Assembly: GCA_937960725.1 (NCBI GenBank)
Contig: CALGOY010000203.1
Span: 1 to 10,717, forward strand
Length of the DNA: 10,717 bases
Direction: 5' to 3'
From: an uncultured Bacillota bacterium
GTDB taxonomy: Bacteria; Bacillota; Clostridia; Caldicoprobacterales; UBA3941
In this document: positions 1-7,190 of the stretch, piece by piece
Position numbering within the stretch: the stretch's first letter is position 1
Layout of the letters: each line of letters begins with the position of its first letter
Translations under genes and position numbers: made by a program
Notes under the pieces: generated by a model
What the model saw: only the letters and a program-made list of their open reading frames with translations
What the model was told of the DNA's origin: nothing
Databases searched by the model: none

Positions 1-24
1 TATCTCCGGTATAGGTTTCTTCAT
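1..24 (-). CDS. N-terminal end of an unidentified gene, cut by the window edge
   Basis: An ATG at 24-22 opens a minus-strand frame reading MKKPIPEI to the window edge. It is preceded by a textbook ribosome binding site, AGGAGG at 38-33, with an 8-base spacer. The gene lies downstream of the GH18 terminator at 149-194, so it should have its own promoter in the AT-rich stretch between. Eight residues are too few to assign a function. The strength of the Shine-Dalgarno match and its spacing are the only evidence that this is a real start. Confidence 0.55.
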
Positions 25-148
25 ATTCTTCTCCTCCTGTTTCTATAATTAAATTAATTCATCTTCTATAATCGATATATTTTATAAATTTGTTTTTTTA
101 TTTTAGCATATATACTTCTTTTTTAAAATATATATTTCTTGTTAAAAG
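25..148. other. AT-rich intergenic stretch
   Basis: This gap separates the GH18 terminator from the start codon of the left-edge gene. It is very AT-rich, with several TATA-like hexamers on the minus strand, but I see no convincing -35/-10 pair with standard spacing. The only clear element is the ribosome binding site at 33-38. A promoter for the left-edge gene probably lies here but cannot be placed. Confidence 0.4.
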
Positions 149-194
149 AAAAGGGCAAATGAAGAAAACTAAGATTTTCCCCATTTGCCCTTTT
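149..194 (-). terminator. Rho-independent terminator of the GH18 gene
   Basis: A 13-bp perfect stem pairs 149-161 with 182-194 (core GGGCAAATG / CATTTGCCC). The 20-base loop can itself pair GAAAA with TTTTC. On the minus strand the stem is followed by TTTTCTTTTAAC, and it begins 8 bases after the GH18 stop codon at 202-204. The plus-strand side also ends in a T run, so it could work in both directions, but I see no plus-strand gene that would need it. Confidence 0.9.
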
Positions 195-201
195 TAACGA
201 G

Positions 202-1764
202 CTATCTACTTAATCTTTCTTTAAACACTTCCCATATTTTATCATTTGCGAAAGTGTATTCCCAAGATGCAGCTCCTGCTAAACCATATTTATACACCAA
301 ATCCAACTTTAGTTTGATGGAGCGGGCATCTTCATACCAAAGCTCGTGGAGCTTACCCTGTGTATCTAAAAATTTTAGATACATAGTACCTGTTTGATCT
401 AACCAGGTGGGTTTTACTAGCCACTCTGCTACCTGGATATAAGATCCGTTACGCAAAGTAGCAGAATTAGTTGTAATAAGCTGTTCGATCTCTCCCATTG
501 TAAGGGCAACGCCATTGCCCACCCGCCTATAATGAGCTGGATTTGCTGGATCAGGCTGGCTGACAATAGGTTCGCTAATCCAGTCATACGCATATAGCGG
601 GATGCCGATCAAAAGCTTATTTGCGGGAACCTCTTCTAAAGTTATCTGTACGGAATTTTCAACCCAACCTATGGAAGCCACAGGCCCGTTTGTTTTGCTG
701 GAGCTAGAGTGCTGATCATAGCTCATTAAAATTATATAATCTGCAACCTTAGCCAGGCCTGTCCTATCATAACAGGCAGACCACCAGTTTGTTGGGCTAG
801 ATGTTCTTCTAGTTATATCCACGGATACAGTGGCTCCAACCGTATGCAGCTGCTTAACCGCTTTTTCTACAAAACGAGTATATAGATCTTTATCAGCAGG
901 ATCCATGTTTTCAAAATCAATATTTATACCATCCAGATTATAGGCTTGTACCAATTCTTTGAGCTTTGATATTACATGATTTGCAACAGCTTCATTATGT
1001 ACTACTTGCTTTGAGATTGATGGAGTAAAACTCTGTATCGTTGCCCAAACTTTATATCCCATCTTATGGGCCTGATCTACGTAGCTTTTAGATGCTTTAC
1101 TGCTGTCGACCGTTATCGTTCCGTTAATTTGTCTTACTGAGAACCAGACCGGAGCTATCACGTTAACCCCATCAGCATATTTCAAAGGAACTAAATTACG
1201 GTCCCATACCAAATTAATCTTTCCAGAGGCAGGTTTCCAAGGAGTAAAGCCAGTTTCTCCTGAACCTTTGTCCCCCGTCCCATCATTCTTGCCACCATCG
1301 CCAGGCTTATTATCATCTTTACCTGTCTGATTGAGCGCAGCATTTATAGCCGCAACAGTAGCTGGTCCTACTATTCCATCTACTACTAATCCTCTGCTCC
1401 TCTGAAAGCTAATTACAGCATTTCTGGTGGCAGGCCCGAAGATTCCGTCAACTTTGCCTACAGAAAAGCCTAAAGCATTCAGTTGTTTTTGCAGCGTCTT
1501 CACGTCCTCTCCCCTAGAGCCTAATTTTAAAAGCCTGTTAATAGGAGCGGACGCCCCACTCTTTGAATCGCCGCCATTATTTGGATTAGTCTTATTGTTT
1601 AATGCAGCGTTTATAGCTGCGATAGTAGCTGGTCCCACTATTCCATCTACCGCCAGTCCCCTGCTTCTTTGAAAGTTGATTACAGCATTTCTAGTAGCTG
1701 GTCCAAAGATACCATCAGCTTTACCTACAGAAAACCCCAAGGCATTCAGATAATTCTGTAGCAT
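202..1764 (-). CDS. GH18 domain with two peptidoglycan-binding repeats (C-terminal part of the broken gene)
   Basis: This 520-residue open part begins inside the second PG_binding_1 repeat. It holds the rest of that repeat, a third repeat (LKLGSRGEDV through INAAL), a Gly/Asp/Lys-rich linker and a GH18 TIM barrel over roughly residues 180-515. The catalytic motif is DGINIDFE at residues 278-285, with Glu285 as the expected proton donor. Asn replaces the first inner Asp of the chitinase consensus DGxDxDxE, a form I associate with spore and cell-wall GH18 enzymes of the SleL/YaaH/YdhD kind. The ATG at 1764 has a purine-rich GAGGAGAGG eight bases upstream, which is also coding sequence, so internal initiation is possible. 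It would give a cytoplasmic protein without a signal peptide. The open frame itself extends upstream to 1920. Confidence 0.75.
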   Translation of the reverse strand: MLQNYLNALGFSVGKADGIFGPATRNAVINFQRSRGLAVDGIVGPATIAAINAALNNKTNPNNGGDSKSGASAPINRLLKLGSRGEDVKTLQKQLNALGFSVGKVDGIFGPATRNAVISFQRSRGLVVDGIVGPATVAAINAALNQTGKDDNKPGDGGKNDGTGDKGSGETGFTPWKPASGKINLVWDRNLVPLKYADGVNVIAPVWFSVRQINGTITVDSSKASKSYVDQAHKMGYKVWATIQSFTPSISKQVVHNEAVANHVISKLKELVQAYNLDGINIDFENMDPADKDLYTRFVEKAVKQLHTVGATVSVDITRRTSSPTNWWSACYDRTGLAKVADYIILMSYDQHSSSSKTNGPVASIGWVENSVQITLEEVPANKLLIGIPLYAYDWISEPIVSQPDPANPAHYRRVGNGVALTMGEIEQLITTNSATLRNGSYIQVAEWLVKPTWLDQTGTMYLKFLDTQGKLHELWYEDARSIKLKLDLVYKYGLAGAASWEYTFANDKIWEVFKERLSR

Positions 1765-1837
1765 TCTTACGTCCTCTCCTCTAGAACCCAGTTTTAAAAG
1801 CCTATTAATAGGAGCGGACGCCTCACTCTTTGAACCG
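1337..1837 (-). repeat. Tandem direct repeat encoding two peptidoglycan-binding modules
   Basis: Two similar blocks, 1337-1570 and 1604-1837, keep a constant offset of 267 bases (89 codons) with no internal gap. Each encodes a PG_binding_1 module plus the linker SAPINR/LLKLGSRGEDV. The similarity extends into the linker and into silent positions, which suggests recent duplication or gene conversion. The first module (1908-2000) is clearly more divergent. Repeats like these can recombine or be collapsed in short-read assembly. Confidence 0.8.
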
Positions 1838-1907
1838 CTGTTGTTATTGCTGTTGCCAGGGTTAGCAGAAGGATTTTGGTATAGTTTGCTTAAAGTTTTT
1901 GGACCTG

Positions 1908-2102
1908 CTATCCCGTCTGCCTACCAAATATTCCATCTACAGCTCCGGACAAATAGCCGTATTCCTTCAGCTTCTGCTGCATCTTGTAGACCTCTTGCCC
2001 ACGACTGCCTAGCCTAAGCAAAGTGGCAGCTATAGCCCCTTGAGCGAATAGACATATACATAAAAATCCCGCAAGCACTGTTACAAACAGCTTGTTTCTC
2101 AC
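1908..2102 (-). pseudogene. Signal peptide and half a peptidoglycan-binding repeat (N-terminal fragment)
   Basis: A 64-residue fragment starting with GTG. It has a basic N-terminus (RNK), a hydrophobic core and an Ala-rich end (AQGAIA-A), which fits a Sec signal peptide cleaved near residue 26. LRLGSRGQEVYKMQQKLKEY follows, the start of a PG_binding_1 repeat, and translation stops right after GIFGRQTG. Alone it would be a short exported peptide with half a binding module and probably no function. It is the missing N-terminus of the GH18 gene that continues in the neighbouring frame from 1920. Confidence 0.75.
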
Positions 2103-2118
2103 ATTGACACCCCCTTTA

Positions 2119-2159
2119 CCTATATCTGATATGATATAGGAAAAGGGACTTTATGTCAA
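2119..2159 (-). promoter_or_regulatory. Sigma-A-type promoter of the GH18 gene, with overlapping dyad
   Basis: On the minus strand TTGACA (2159-2154, a perfect -35) is followed by a 17-base spacer and TATCAT (2136-2131, five of six matches to TATAAT). A perfect 8-bp inverted repeat, CCTATATC / GATATAGG (2119-2126 and 2133-2140, 6-base gap), covers the -10 and the expected transcription start near 2124. That position suits a repressor site. The GTG start codon at 2102 lies about 20 bases downstream. Confidence 0.7.
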
Positions 2160-2184
2160 TTTACTTACAGGATTATTTTTCATT

Positions 2185-2358
2185 TTATTTTAGCAATTTA
2201 TCTGCTATCATATTGTTTGCTATCATAAAAGTGCTCTCAGATTCTAATGAACTTCCCCCACCGCTGATTACCCTCATCAAAATAAGAAGTGCAATGATGA
2301 TTACAACAAGAACGATTCCCCATATAATGCTTTTTTTGCTGAAATAAAAAATTTTCAT
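2185..2358 (-). CDS. Small single-pass membrane protein, 57 residues
   Basis: I chose the ATG at 2358 over the one at 2376, because the run AAGGGGTGGGGG between them is an obvious ribosome binding site and would otherwise encode an unlikely MQRGGG leader. The protein starts MKIFYFSKK, has one strongly hydrophobic segment at about residues 10-29 and ends in a short polar tail (GGGSSLESES...ADKLLK). I do not recognise the family. The N-terminus resembles the membrane anchors of some clostridial sporulation exoenzymes, so it could be a remnant of such a gene, but this is weak. It sits 82 bases upstream of the GH18 gene, which has its own promoter. Confidence 0.6.
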   Translation of the reverse strand: MKIFYFSKKSIIWGIVLVVIIIALLILMRVISGGGSSLESESTFMIANNMIADKLLK

Positions 2359-2466
2359 TCCCCCACCCCTTTGCATAGAGTAGATAGTATATGCACTTGA
2401 TATTATCCCCTAGTATAATAGGTATGCTGGGAGAATGAAAAATAGAATTTATTTTTTATAATATAT
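2359..2466. other. Intergenic region with a weak AT-only hairpin
   Basis: Between the sugar operon's last stop and the small membrane gene, an AU-only stem can form from AAAAATA (2438-2444) and TATTTTT (2450-2456), with a T run on the minus strand. It may act as a weak terminator for the sugar operon. The minus strand also holds TATTATACT and GGGGATAATA around 2401-2421, which look like -10 elements, but I find no matching -35 at normal spacing for any sigma factor. Confidence 0.3.
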
Positions 2467-3234
2467 TTATTCTGTCAATTTTCTAAGTAAGTTTAAAGCT
2501 ATAGGACCATCTTCTTCTATATTGCTAGTCCTTCCCTCTATACTGCATCTTCCGTCGTATCCTACTTGCTTTAGTATATTGAAAAATTCTTCATAAGAAT
2601 CTTCTGAGGGGTCCTTTGGATAAGTTCTGTCTCTTCCTTCAGCTATATGTAAGTGGACCAACTGAGAGGCAACGCTTTTTAAAACTGATAAATTTTCGCT
2701 TTCTTTTCTCATATGATAAAAATCAGCTAAAAGTTTTACATTAGGATGGTCAACTTCCTGCACAAATCTATATCCTTCCGAAACGCTGTTTAAAATATTA
2801 GTCTCGCCCTTATTAAGCGGCTCCATAGCAATGGTTATGTCATACTTTCCAGCTATATCTCCTGTGATTTTAGCCACATCTTTAAGCTGCTCCCAAGCCT
2901 TTTCCTTATCCCAACCTTCCGGTATTTTTCGAGGACCACCGCTACCAAATACTACTATTTTAGCCCCTAACTGTGATACTCTATTAAATGCACCATCTAA
3001 ATATTCTTTAATTTTTCCCACATCTACTTCCTGTCCCGTTAATCGGATATTTCCGGGAAATAATACATTAAGAGCTTCACAGGCTATCCCCGAATTTTCT
3101 ATTTTATGGATAGCGGTGGAAAATTCACCGCTATCCAATCCTGCTATTTCCGTTACAGCTAACTCAATATAGTCAAATCCAATTTGAGCTACCTTTTCAA
3201 TATTATCAAGAGAGGTGCAGATACCTATCTTCAT
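2467..3234 (-). CDS. Sugar isomerase/epimerase-like TIM-barrel protein (tagatose 3-epimerase-like branch)
   Basis: This is a 255-residue protein of the AP endonuclease 2 / xylose isomerase-like TIM-barrel superfamily. I place the start at the ATG at 3234, eight bases after the ribosome binding site GGGGGGAG (3250-3243), not at the in-frame ATG at 3258. A likely metal-binding set is visible: Glu138 in MEPLNKGETN, Asp171 in LLADFYH, His196 in LVHLHIAE and Glu233 in SIEG. The EPLN..ET pattern resembles D-tagatose 3-epimerase and related ketose epimerases. Some relatives catalyse elimination or hydration on 3-keto sugars. It is the last gene of the operon, 60 bases after the neighbouring oxidoreductase. 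The exact reaction cannot be told from sequence. Confidence 0.85.
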   Translation of the reverse strand: MKIGICTSLDNIEKVAQIGFDYIELAVTEIAGLDSGEFSTAIHKIENSGIACEALNVLFPGNIRLTGQEVDVGKIKEYLDGAFNRVSQLGAKIVVFGSGGPRKIPEGWDKEKAWEQLKDVAKITGDIAGKYDITIAMEPLNKGETNILNSVSEGYRFVQEVDHPNVKLLADFYHMRKESENLSVLKSVASQLVHLHIAEGRDRTYPKDPSEDSYEEFFNILKQVGYDGRCSIEGRTSNIEEDGPIALNLLRKLTE

Positions 3235-3294
3235 ATCAATATCTCCCCCCAAAACCATATCATTTAAATCGACAAGTCAGCGCTGCTTAAAGTA

Positions 3295-4455
3295 TTAATA
3301 AGTCCCTTCTACATCTAAGGTCACGGTTTTCGTTACATCTTTCTTAAAAGTAGAATTTTTGATGCGCTCTTGTAGCTTTTCATAGAACAGATCTTCATCT
3401 ATGGGAAGCTCTACCCAATCATCAAGCCAAGAAGATAGATGCATTGCATTGGATATAGTCAAACCATTAATCCCCTCTACTCCAGGGGAAAGCAACGGAG
3501 TACCCTTGAGTATTGCATCTACCCAGTTGGTCATGATGCCTATATGAGCGGTTTCTTTACCTTCTATTGGAATTTCACATTTCCAACATTCAGGCTGCCC
3601 AAAACCACCCTTGTATCTCCTATTAAACTCCCTTTCTGATTCTCTCAGCCTCCAGAAAGTGAGTTTTCCATTTTCCGCTACTAGCTTCCCTCTGTCACCT
3701 GTAATCTCAAACCGGTTAGTGCCTGGAGCATCAGCTGTACTGGTAATAAATACTCCCGTTGCGCCGTTTTCATATTCTACATAAGCTGTTACATCGTCCT
3801 CTACTTCAATATTATGATATTTTCCATATCCACAAAAAGCTCTTACTCTAACGGGCATTCCACAGATCCACTGCCATAGATCTAAGTTGTGGGGACATTG
3901 GTTCAGCAATACGCCGCCACCTTCCCCTGCCCAGGTAGCTCTCCAGCCGCCAGAGTCATAATAGCTCTGTGATCTGTACCAATCGGTAACTATCCAATTC
4001 GTACGCTTAAGTTCTCCAAGCTCTCCGGACTGTACTAAATCCCTCATCTTCTGATAAAGGGGATTTGTACGCTGATTGTACATGATACAAAATACCTTAT
4101 CTGTTTTCTCAGCCACTTCGTTCATTTCTCTTACTTGTTTAGTATATACGCCGGCAGGCTTTTCAATAAGTACATGAAGGCCTTTATTGAAAGCCTCTAT
4201 AGCTAAAGGCGGATGATCATAGTGAGGGGTCGCTATTATTACGCCATCCACAGCACCCGATGCAATCAAAGCTTCAGCCTTATCAAATTTTTGCACCTTT
4301 TCCCCAAATTTTTCTGTAGCCCATTTTAGACGATCTGGGTTAATATCACAAACAGCTGCTAATTCTGCATTAGCTACCTTCCCCTCGAACAAGTTTGTAG
4401 CATGGACGCTGCCCATGTTACCAATTCCAATTACGCCAACTCTCACCTTATTCAT
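3295..4455 (-). CDS. Gfo/Idh/MocA family NAD(P)-dependent oxidoreductase (386 residues)
   Basis: The N-terminal Rossmann fold carries GIGNMG (residues 10-15). The family EKP motif has its catalytic Lys at 99, and GGGVLLNQCPHNLDLWQW supplies His189 with Asn185 four residues before it. Family members oxidise or reduce a ring hydroxyl/keto group of a sugar, inositol or glycoside with NAD(P). The protein is longer than its sister at 6168-7187 and clearly divergent from it, so the two probably catalyse different steps, for example oxidation and final reduction. AGGAGG lies just upstream of the ATG. The gene follows the second TIM-barrel gene by 16 bases. Inside it, at 3710-3718, is a sequence matching the core of the operon's operator. 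Confidence 0.9.
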   Translation of the reverse strand: MNKVRVGVIGIGNMGSVHATNLFEGKVANAELAAVCDINPDRLKWATEKFGEKVQKFDKAEALIASGAVDGVIIATPHYDHPPLAIEAFNKGLHVLIEKPAGVYTKQVREMNEVAEKTDKVFCIMYNQRTNPLYQKMRDLVQSGELGELKRTNWIVTDWYRSQSYYDSGGWRATWAGEGGGVLLNQCPHNLDLWQWICGMPVRVRAFCGYGKYHNIEVEDDVTAYVEYENGATGVFITSTADAPGTNRFEITGDRGKLVAENGKLTFWRLRESEREFNRRYKGGFGQPECWKCEIPIEGKETAHIGIMTNWVDAILKGTPLLSPGVEGINGLTISNAMHLSSWLDDWVELPIDEDLFYEKLQERIKNSTFKKDVTKTVTLDVEGTY

Positions 4456-4471
4456 ACGATTTCCTCCTCTT

Positions 4472-5332
4472 TTATTTGTTAACTATCTCAGCTATAATCT
4501 GCTTTAAAGCATTGGTTGCGATGGCAAATTGTTTAGGACCTCCATCTGGCAGGTCTTCCTCCACTTCACCCTGTTCTAGATTAGCAAATCCTACAAAATT
4601 CGCTAAATGAGGCTCAAGGGATAAAAAGCCTTCATATCCCATGTTATACAGCTCTGTTAGAATTTCTTTAACCTTTCCATCTCCATGCCCAGCGGGAACA
4701 ACCTGATGATTGCTATATAAAGCATCCTTTATATGCATGTATTCAATATAGTCTTTAAGCATCTCAAAAGCATGGGGATAGGTTTCTACGTCGCACTGAA
4801 CGAAGTTTGCGGGATCAAAAGTCATCTTTAAATAATCACAATTCATTGTTTTAAATAGATCTAGGCATCGCTCTGGAGTATCCCCATAGATATCTTTTTC
4901 ATTTTCATGTAACAGAATTATGTCCTTGCCTTTAGCAGCATCGATAAAAGCTTCCCATCTTTTCATAACTTCATCCCGATAGTTGTCAGGATTTTCGCCT
5001 TTCGGAATAAAGAAGCTAAACATTCTGATATAAGGCGCTTCCAGTATTTTGGCTATTTCCAGCGTATGATGGAATAGATCTAGATGGGGTGCAAAATCAT
5101 CGGTAATTTTTATCTTTCCTATGGGTGAGCCTACTGCCGATATTTTAAATCCTCTTTCGTCAAGCTGTTGTTTAATTTCTTTAATCTCATCTAAGGTATG
5201 TTCAACTACGTTTTTTCCATTAACTCCTCGCATTTCAATATACTCAATGCCATGTTCCTCTAGAACATCCATTTGCACCTTAAGATCAGGATCTATTTCA
5301 TCAGCGAATGCACTTAAAATAAACTTAGCCAT
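4472..5332 (-). CDS. Sugar isomerase/epimerase-like TIM-barrel protein (286 residues)
   Basis: This is a second xylose isomerase-like TIM barrel, from a different branch than its two neighbours. Probable metal ligands are Glu143 in LLHENEKDIYGDT, Asp173 in TFDPANFVQ, His200 in MHIKDA and Glu240 in SLEPHL; VPAGHGDG follows the His strand. The full-length enzyme has the complete four-ligand set, so it is probably an active metal-dependent enzyme, either an isomerase/epimerase or a 3-keto-glycoside lyase/hydratase. A clear GGAGGG ribosome binding site precedes the ATG, and the gene lies 44 bases after the third TIM-barrel gene. It is cytoplasmic, with no signal peptide. Confidence 0.88.
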   Translation of the reverse strand: MAKFILSAFADEIDPDLKVQMDVLEEHGIEYIEMRGVNGKNVVEHTLDEIKEIKQQLDERGFKISAVGSPIGKIKITDDFAPHLDLFHHTLEIAKILEAPYIRMFSFFIPKGENPDNYRDEVMKRWEAFIDAAKGKDIILLHENEKDIYGDTPERCLDLFKTMNCDYLKMTFDPANFVQCDVETYPHAFEMLKDYIEYMHIKDALYSNHQVVPAGHGDGKVKEILTELYNMGYEGFLSLEPHLANFVGFANLEQGEVEEDLPDGGPKQFAIATNALKQIIAEIVNK

Positions 5333-5376
5333 TTGTTTCCCTCCTGTTTTTTATTTGATTTTATTTGACAACCTTA

Positions 5377-6150
5377 TTATGCCTCAAGGCCTAATTCTTT
5401 TAAGTTCTTTAAGCTAATAGCAAGGCTTTCAAAAGGATCCCTCTGGCATATATCCTGCTCAACGGCAGCCCATTCAACCCTGGTGTCCTGGCATGCTTTA
5501 ATTATAGCTTCCCAATTGAGGTTTCCTTCCCCTACCTCAGTCATGATTGCCTGCCTTTCATCGGATATTCCCATGTCTTTGAAATGTACTACTTTCATCC
5601 TGCCTTCTACCTTGTATATCCAATCTACTGGATTAGCTCCGCCCGCCTGTATCCAATATGTATCTATCTCAAATCCAAAAACTTCTGGATCTGATTCGTT
5701 TAACAAAATATCCATACCTGTAACTCCATCGAATTTCATAAACTCGAAATGATGATTATGGTAGATAAAGCTCAATCCTTCATCTGCCAATTTCCTGGCA
5801 ATTTCGGAAGCCTCTTTTGCAAACTTTACATAGCCTTCTTTGCTATCTTGATACTCGCGGGGCATAGCTCCTACTCCTACATATTTACAATCCCATAATT
5901 TATGCTGGCGGATTACTGCATCTAAATCCTCCTGTAGTAGATTAAATCCGACATGGGTTGCACATATTTTAAGGCCTTCTTTATCCATAATTTCTTTAAC
6001 TCTTTCTGGCTCCATAGGTCCAATTCCGGAAACTTGAACTGCATTATAACCTATTTCCTTTATTTTTTTTGCGGTTTTTTCTAAATCCTCAGGAGTTTTA
6101 GTAAACTCGCGAACAGTATACAATTGTGCAGCAACTACAGGTTTACTCAT
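5377..6150 (-). CDS. Sugar isomerase/epimerase-like TIM-barrel protein (257 residues, HNHHFEF type)
   Basis: A third xylose isomerase-like TIM barrel, starting MSKPVVAAQLYTVRE. Key blocks are YHNHHFEF (130-137), EIDTYWIQAGG (161-171), VVHFKDMG (187-194), EVGEGNLNW (205-213) and AVEQD (229-233). Where its siblings have a metal-binding Glu after the first His (HEN, MEP), this one reads His-Asn-His-His, so its metal site probably differs. This pattern is common in a large uncharacterised branch often annotated as sugar phosphate isomerase/epimerase. An AGGTG ribosome binding site precedes the ATG. It follows the upstream oxidoreductase by 17 bases, in the same transcription unit. Confidence 0.88.
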   Translation of the reverse strand: MSKPVVAAQLYTVREFTKTPEDLEKTAKKIKEIGYNAVQVSGIGPMEPERVKEIMDKEGLKICATHVGFNLLQEDLDAVIRQHKLWDCKYVGVGAMPREYQDSKEGYVKFAKEASEIARKLADEGLSFIYHNHHFEFMKFDGVTGMDILLNESDPEVFGFEIDTYWIQAGGANPVDWIYKVEGRMKVVHFKDMGISDERQAIMTEVGEGNLNWEAIIKACQDTRVEWAAVEQDICQRDPFESLAISLKNLKELGLEA

Positions 6151-6167
6151 AAATAATCACCTCAATA

Positions 6168-7187
6168 TTAATTAATTCTTATTCTATTCCCAGTGGAAGC
6201 AGATTTATAAATCCCATCTATGATTTTAAGGGATTTCATTCCTTCCTCCACAGAGATAACACCCTTAGGATCACTATTTCTTATAGCTTCATAGAAATGC
6301 CTTATGAGAGTGGCATGGCTACGTCCCCAATAACTCTTATACGGAGAAGATCTATTGTTTTCATCTACAATCTTTTGTTTTACCCCATCGCTGCTTTTTA
6401 TCAGTTCTCCATCCCTAATAGTTAACGTTCCTTTTTCGCAATGGATCTCCAACTCCACCGGAGAGTTGGTTGTATAGCAGTTAGTCGCATAAAATATACC
6501 TCTAGCGCCATTTTTGAAATTAATAACAGCGTCAGCAGTATCTTCTACTTCAATAGCATCTCCTAAGTATTTTGTAGACACACTGCCCCTGATGGACTCC
6601 ACATCGCCTCCAAACCACTGCATCAAATCTAAAGTGTGGATGGATTGATTGATAAGGACCCCTCCACCTTCTGTATTAAAGCTTCCACGCCAGCCACTGC
6701 TTAAGTAGTATTCCTTATCGCGGGACCATGTAACTATTCCTTTAATTCCTAAAATTTTGCCTAACTCGCCGCTGTCCAGTATTTGCTTGGCAACAACAGA
6801 TGTGGGATTATATCTATTTTGAAAGCATACCCCTAAAAAACCCTTATATTTTTTCGACGCTTTTAGCATCAGTTTTGCCTGCTCTACATTAATGGCAACA
6901 GGTTTCTCAACCAATACATGTTTACCCGCCTTCAATCCCTCAATAGCCATCTCTGCGTGCAGATGATGAGGAGTACAAACATGGATTACCTGTATATCCT
7001 TGTTATCCAATATTTTTCTATAATCTGTTTCCCACTGACAGCTATACCTGTCAGCTGCCTTCTTAGCCCTCTCCTCTCTTATATCTACAACATATAGCAG
7101 CTTGGCATATTCGCTTTCTTGTAAAGCATCTGCATGCACTCCATAAATAGCCCCGCATCCAATAACTGCTGCACCCACCTTTTCCAT
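6168..7187 (-). CDS. Gfo/Idh/MocA family NAD(P)-dependent oxidoreductase (339 residues)
   Basis: The Rossmann motif is GCGAIYG (residues 10-16), EKPVA has its catalytic Lys at 95, and GGGVLINQSIHTLDLMQW carries His184 and Asn180. This size and these motifs are typical of glucose-fructose oxidoreductase / inositol dehydrogenase relatives that act on a sugar or cyclitol hydroxyl. The start codon lies three bases after the regulator's stop codon. Its ribosome binding site (GGAAGGAAG) is inside the last codons of the regulator gene, so translation of the two is likely coupled. It is the first enzyme gene of the operon, a position that suits the initial oxidation, but which oxidoreductase starts the pathway is a guess. 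Confidence 0.9.
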   Translation of the reverse strand: MEKVGAAVIGCGAIYGVHADALQESEYAKLLYVVDIREERAKKAADRYSCQWETDYRKILDNKDIQVIHVCTPHHLHAEMAIEGLKAGKHVLVEKPVAINVEQAKLMLKASKKYKGFLGVCFQNRYNPTSVVAKQILDSGELGKILGIKGIVTWSRDKEYYLSSGWRGSFNTEGGGVLINQSIHTLDLMQWFGGDVESIRGSVSTKYLGDAIEVEDTADAVINFKNGARGIFYATNCYTTNSPVELEIHCEKGTLTIRDGELIKSSDGVKQKIVDENNRSSPYKSYWGRSHATLIRHFYEAIRNSDPKGVISVEEGMKSLKIIDGIYKSASTGNRIRIN

Positions 7188-7190
7188 TTT

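Larger units (their letters stand above)
202..2102 (-). pseudogene. Secreted peptidoglycan-binding / GH18 glycosidase gene, frameshifted
   Basis: Two adjacent frames form one gene. From a GTG at 2102 (AGGGGGTG five bases upstream) comes a signal peptide and the first half of a peptidoglycan-binding (PG_binding_1) repeat, ending at a TAG right after DGIFGRQTG. The other frame resumes at 1920 with ADGIAGPKTLSKLYQ, the second half of the same repeat, and runs through two complete repeats and a GH18 domain to 202. About 17-18 residues of the first repeat are missing at the junction. Intact, this would be an exported peptidoglycan hydrolase, probably an N-acetylglucosaminidase acting on cell wall or spore cortex. 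As read, secretion and catalysis are uncoupled. It could be a true mutation, a phase-variable state or an assembly error. Confidence 0.8.

Noticed and set aside
185..397. Plus-strand open frame of 70 codons inside the GH18 gene
   Set aside because: It is antisense to well-conserved GH18 coding sequence and shows no ribosome binding site or recognisable domain. The other plus-strand frames in this window are rejected for the same reason.
2380..2425. Possible forespore or mother-cell sigma promoter (GCATA, GGGGATAATA, CATATACT on the minus strand)
   Set aside because: Each -10-like match lacks a -35 element at the spacing required for sigma F, G or E.
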